Assembly: GCA_027486895.1 (NCBI GenBank)
Contig: JAIXOE010000027.1
Span: 1-36,176, forward strand
Reading direction: 5' to 3'
Length of the DNA: 36,176 nucleotides
Source: Sphingomonadales bacterium
Lineage (GTDB): Bacteria > Pseudomonadota > Alphaproteobacteria > Sphingomonadales > Sphingomonadaceae
A program made the position numbers and the translations under genes. The notes beneath the pieces are model-generated. The model saw nothing but the letters and a program-made list of their open reading frames with translations. It was not told where the DNA came from and ran no database searches. Below are positions 34,255 through 36,176 of the stretch, one piece after another. Each line of letters opens with the position of its first letter. The first letter of the stretch is position 1.

Positions 34255-35090
34255 CTGAAGCACTTACCGCCATCATTGACGCCGCATGGGACGCCCGTGA
34301 CGGGATCAACAGCGCCACACAAGGCGAAGTACGCGATGCGGTGGAGACAGCGTTAGCTGGCCTTGATGACGGGTCGTTGCGGGTTGCGGAAAAGCTGGAC
34401 GGTGCTTGGCACGTCAACCAGTGGCTGAAAAAGGCTGTGCTGTTATCGTTCCGGTTGAATGACAATGTCGTGGTTGACGGCGGTTCCGCTGGTGCCCCTG
34501 CCTATGACAAGGTTCCTTCCAAATTTGCAGGCTGGGGCGAAAACCGCTTTCGCGATGCAGGTTTTCGCGTTGTGCCCGGCGCCGTTGCGCGGCGCGGTAG
34601 CTTTATCGGCAAGAACGTTGTGTTGATGCCAAGCTTCGTAAACATCGGTGCACGCGTTGATGAGGGCACTATGGTCGACACATGGGCGACTGTCGGAAGC
34701 TGCGCGCAAATCGGCAAAAATGTCCATCTGTCGGGCGGAGTCGGTATCGGAGGCGTTCTTGAACCGCTTCAGGCTGGGCCAGTCATCATTGGAGACAACT
34801 GCTTCATTGGCGCACGGTCCGAGGTTGTCGAAGGCGTTGTCGTCGAAGAAGGCGCAGTTCTCTCAATGGGCGTTTTCATCAGCTCCACCAGCAAGATCAT
34901 TGACCGGACAACAGGCGAAGTCTTCGTTGGCCGCGTGCCCGCTTATTCGGTTGTTGTACCGGGTTCGCTACCTGGAAAAGCGCTACCCGATGGCAGTCCG
35001 GGTCCAAATCTTTCCTGTGCAGTCATCGTGAAACGCGTCGATGCGCAGACGCGCGCAAAGACCGCAATCAACGACCTATTGAGGGATTAA
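34251..35090 (+). CDS. dapD: Tetrahydrodipicolinate N-succinyltransferase
   Basis: The 279-aa product has the full family length. The N-terminal helical part (1-100) includes [22 protein letters not shown] and [86 protein letters not shown], the left-handed hexapeptide beta-helix, followed by the C-terminal [27 protein letters not shown] block. It forms a cytosolic trimer that succinylates tetrahydrodipicolinate in lysine and diaminopimelate synthesis. It is coupled to the nucleotidase gene by ATGA; dapE is not in the window. Confidence 0.97.
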   Translation: MTEALTAIIDAAWDARDGINSATQGEVRDAVETALAGLDDGSLRVAEKLDGAWHVNQWLKKAVLLSFRLNDNVVVDGGSAGAPAYDKVPSKFAGWGENRFRDAGFRVVPGAVARRGSFIGKNVVLMPSFVNIGARVDEGTMVDTWATVGSCAQIGKNVHLSGGVGIGGVLEPLQAGPVIIGDNCFIGARSEVVEGVVVEEGAVLSMGVFISSTSKIIDRTTGEVFVGRVPAYSVVVPGSLPGKALPDGSPGPNLSCAVIVKRVDAQTRAKTAINDLLRD

Positions 35091-35215
35091 CTCGCCAAGC
35101 CGAATGGCCGCACATAAAACTAGCTTGCAATTCAGACTGATTTACTCCAGAAGGCTCAAGCGGACCGGGCCCCTCTGGCGCTTCGCTTCTTCGGAAGGAA
35201 CGTGATGTCGGCCGC

Positions 35216-35292
35216 ATCGGATGTTTCCGGTGCATTGGTCAGGCGGTCTTCAAACCCCCGAAATACGCTAGGCTTTGCCCGGAACATCCGAT
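35216..35292. repeat. Long-range inverted repeat in the dapD-ydcH intergenic region
   Basis: ATCGGATGTTTCCGG (35216-35230) and CCGGAACATCCGAT (35279-35292) are inverted repeats with one bulged T, separated by 48 bp. In RNA they would close a large stem-loop ending 32 nt before the small-protein ATG. The whole 234-bp gap holds no ORF I support, but its structure suggests a 5' leader or a small RNA. Confidence 0.5.
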
Positions 35293-35324
35293 TGAACTTA
35301 AACAACGTTCAAGAGGATGTAATC

Positions 35325-35519
35325 ATGACTTTTTCGTCATTTCGTTTGATGCAATATCACCAAAAGATTGATCGCGAACTGCGCGCCGAAATTTCTCGGC
35401 GTTGGCCAGATGTGTTTCGAATCCAGAAACTGAAACGGTTAAAGCTCTCGATCAAGGATCGGTTGGCGCGCCACGCGCAAGCTCCATTTGGTCGCCGACT
35501 GCGCCTTAATAAGGTTTAA
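35325..35519 (+). CDS. YdcH-family (DUF465) small protein
   Basis: The 64-aa product starts MTFSSFRLMQ at an ATG with AGAGGA about 7 nt upstream; 41 upstream in-frame codons have no such support and cross the inverted repeat. It is basic and helical, with QKIDRELRAEISRRWPDVFRIQKLKRLKLSIKDRLARHA resembling the YdcH/DUF465 pattern (paired helices with LKKLKLxIKDRL). The family function is unknown. It stands alone between dapD and the TerC-like gene, each separated by a structured gap. Confidence 0.7.
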   Translation: MTFSSFRLMQYHQKIDRELRAEISRRWPDVFRIQKLKRLKLSIKDRLARHAQAPFGRRLRLNKV

Positions 35520-35528
35520 TCTTTCAAA

Positions 35529-35565
35529 GCCGACGCCGTAAGTTTTTAATCTGCACGGCGTCGGC
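35529..35565 (+). terminator. Strong hairpin between the YdcH-like gene and terC
   Basis: GCCGACGCCGT (35529-35539) pairs perfectly with ACGGCGTCGGC (35555-35565), an 11-bp GC-rich stem with a 15-nt AT-rich loop containing five T. No U-tract follows, and the terC ATG comes 24 bp later, so it may be a rho-independent-like terminator for the small gene or a 5'-leader hairpin that controls terC. I cannot distinguish the two by reading. Confidence 0.55.
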
Positions 35566-35589
35566 GCGTACAATACAGGGAATTATTTC

Positions 35590-36176
35590 ATGGAATTTTT
35601 GATGATGGACTGGCTGGGTACACCGGTCTGGTTCTGGATGGCCTTTATAGGTATCGTGATCGCGCTCACTGCGTTTGACCTTGGCATTTTGCACAAGGAA
35701 GACAAGGAAATGGGCATTGCCGAAAGCCTTAAGCTTTCCGCTTTTTATATCAGTATTGCGATGCTGTTTGGCCTGTGGGTCTGGTTCCAAAAGGGGGCAG
35801 ACATGGGCATGAAATATTACACCGGCTTTTTCATCGAGAAGGCGCTGTCGATTGATAATGTCTTTGTCATCAGCCTGATTTTCACCTTCTTCGCAATTCC
35901 ACGGAAGTACCAGTATCGGGCATTATTGTGGGGCATCATCGCCGTGATCGTCTTACGCGGACTGATGATCGCCGCTGGCGCCGCTATCGTACAGGAATAT
36001 TATTGGACGCTATATATCTTCGCGGCCTTCCTCATTGGAACCGGCATCAAGATGCTGTTTTCTGGCGATCAGGAAATGGACGTCGCCAACAACCCAGTGG
36101 TCAAATATATTTCAACGCATATGCGGGTGACCAAAGAGCTTCATAACGAGAAGTTCTTTGTGAAGGTGCCTGATGA
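35590..36176 (+). CDS. TerC/Alx-family integral membrane protein (3' end off window)
   Basis: 195 codons are visible without a stop, so the gene runs off the window. The ATG has AGGGAA about 8 nt upstream. Membrane segments occur at about 13-31 (PVWFWMAFIGIVIALTAFD), 49-67, 80-100 (EKALSIDNVFVISLIFTFFA), 108-125 and 133-150. FDLGILHKEDKEM and EKALSIDNVFVIS are TerC/Alx hallmarks, with acidic residues in the membrane proposed to bind metal. Alx-type proteins export Mn2+ and respond to alkaline pH or manganese. The assignment as a manganese exporter is family inference. Confidence 0.92.
   Translation, partial: MEFLMMDWLGTPVWFWMAFIGIVIALTAFDLGILHKEDKEMGIAESLKLSAFYISIAMLFGLWVWFQKGADMGMKYYTGFFIEKALSIDNVFVISLIFTFFAIPRKYQYRALLWGIIAVIVLRGLMIAAGAAIVQEYYWTLYIFAAFLIGTGIKMLFSGDQEMDVANNPVVKYISTHMRVTKELHNEKFFVKVPD

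Overview
This window looks like chromosomal DNA of an alphaproteobacterium, most likely from the order Sphingomonadales (a Sphingorhabdus/Sphingopyxis-like organism). The pointers are a split leuC / small membrane protein / leuD locus, a DUF5076 protein, an F-ATPase zeta-subunit gene (DUF1476), a carotenoid hydroxylase (crtZ), an Rrf2-led SUF operon with a short SufD, and GC content that I judge by eye to be in the mid-50s percent. No rRNA, tRNA, CRISPR array, transposase or phage gene is visible. Gene density is high, no gene-free stretch exceeds 300 bp, and many neighbours are coupled through 4-bp stop/start overlaps.

Layout. (1) 27-7455, minus strand: ten closely packed genes that could form one long transcript: acetyltransferase, SMP-30/gluconolactonase-like protein, VIT-family transporter, HAD hydrolase, then a coupled block of CoA-transferase A, HAD lipoprotein phosphatase, DUF5076 and CoA-transferase B, followed by a beta-lactamase-fold serine hydrolase and a glutathione transferase. 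(2) 7598-11604, plus strand: universal stress protein, APC-family amino-acid permease, succinate-semialdehyde dehydrogenase-like enzyme and a YbaN-like membrane protein, with a perfect FNR-type box in the divergent region at 7505-7518. (3) crtZ (minus) converges on ybaN and diverges from leuC / small membrane protein / leuD / quinone oxidoreductase. (4) zeta subunit, BolA and CGFS glutaredoxin (15629-16525). (5) an MFS transporter (minus) divergent from yeiH-glpD. (6) 20484-25436: the least conventional stretch. It holds a TIR-transmembrane-TPR protein, an unrecognised 258-aa protein and a TPR/TRAFs-binding-like protein carrying a Rossmann/SLOG-like segment and what looks like a degenerate nucleotide-cyclase C-terminus, followed by an AraC-type regulator. 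(7) 25502-31079: SUF iron-sulfur assembly operon (Rrf2 regulator, sufB, C, D, S, T, A), with a palindromic repeat element between sufD and sufS. (8) A lipobox-bearing S8 autotransporter protease (minus) converges on sufA. (9) pyrimidine 5'-nucleotidase and dapD, a YdcH-like small protein, and the 5' part of a TerC/Alx-family membrane protein that runs off the window.

How it fits together. The iron-sulfur theme is strong: SUF makes clusters, while BolA and the CGFS glutaredoxin traffic them; LeuCD is a 4Fe-4S enzyme and so a client. The TIR / unknown / TRAFs-SLOG trio is the best candidate for an undescribed signalling or conflict system. Its function is inferred only from domain logic; it lacks the partner genes of Thoeris or CBASS.
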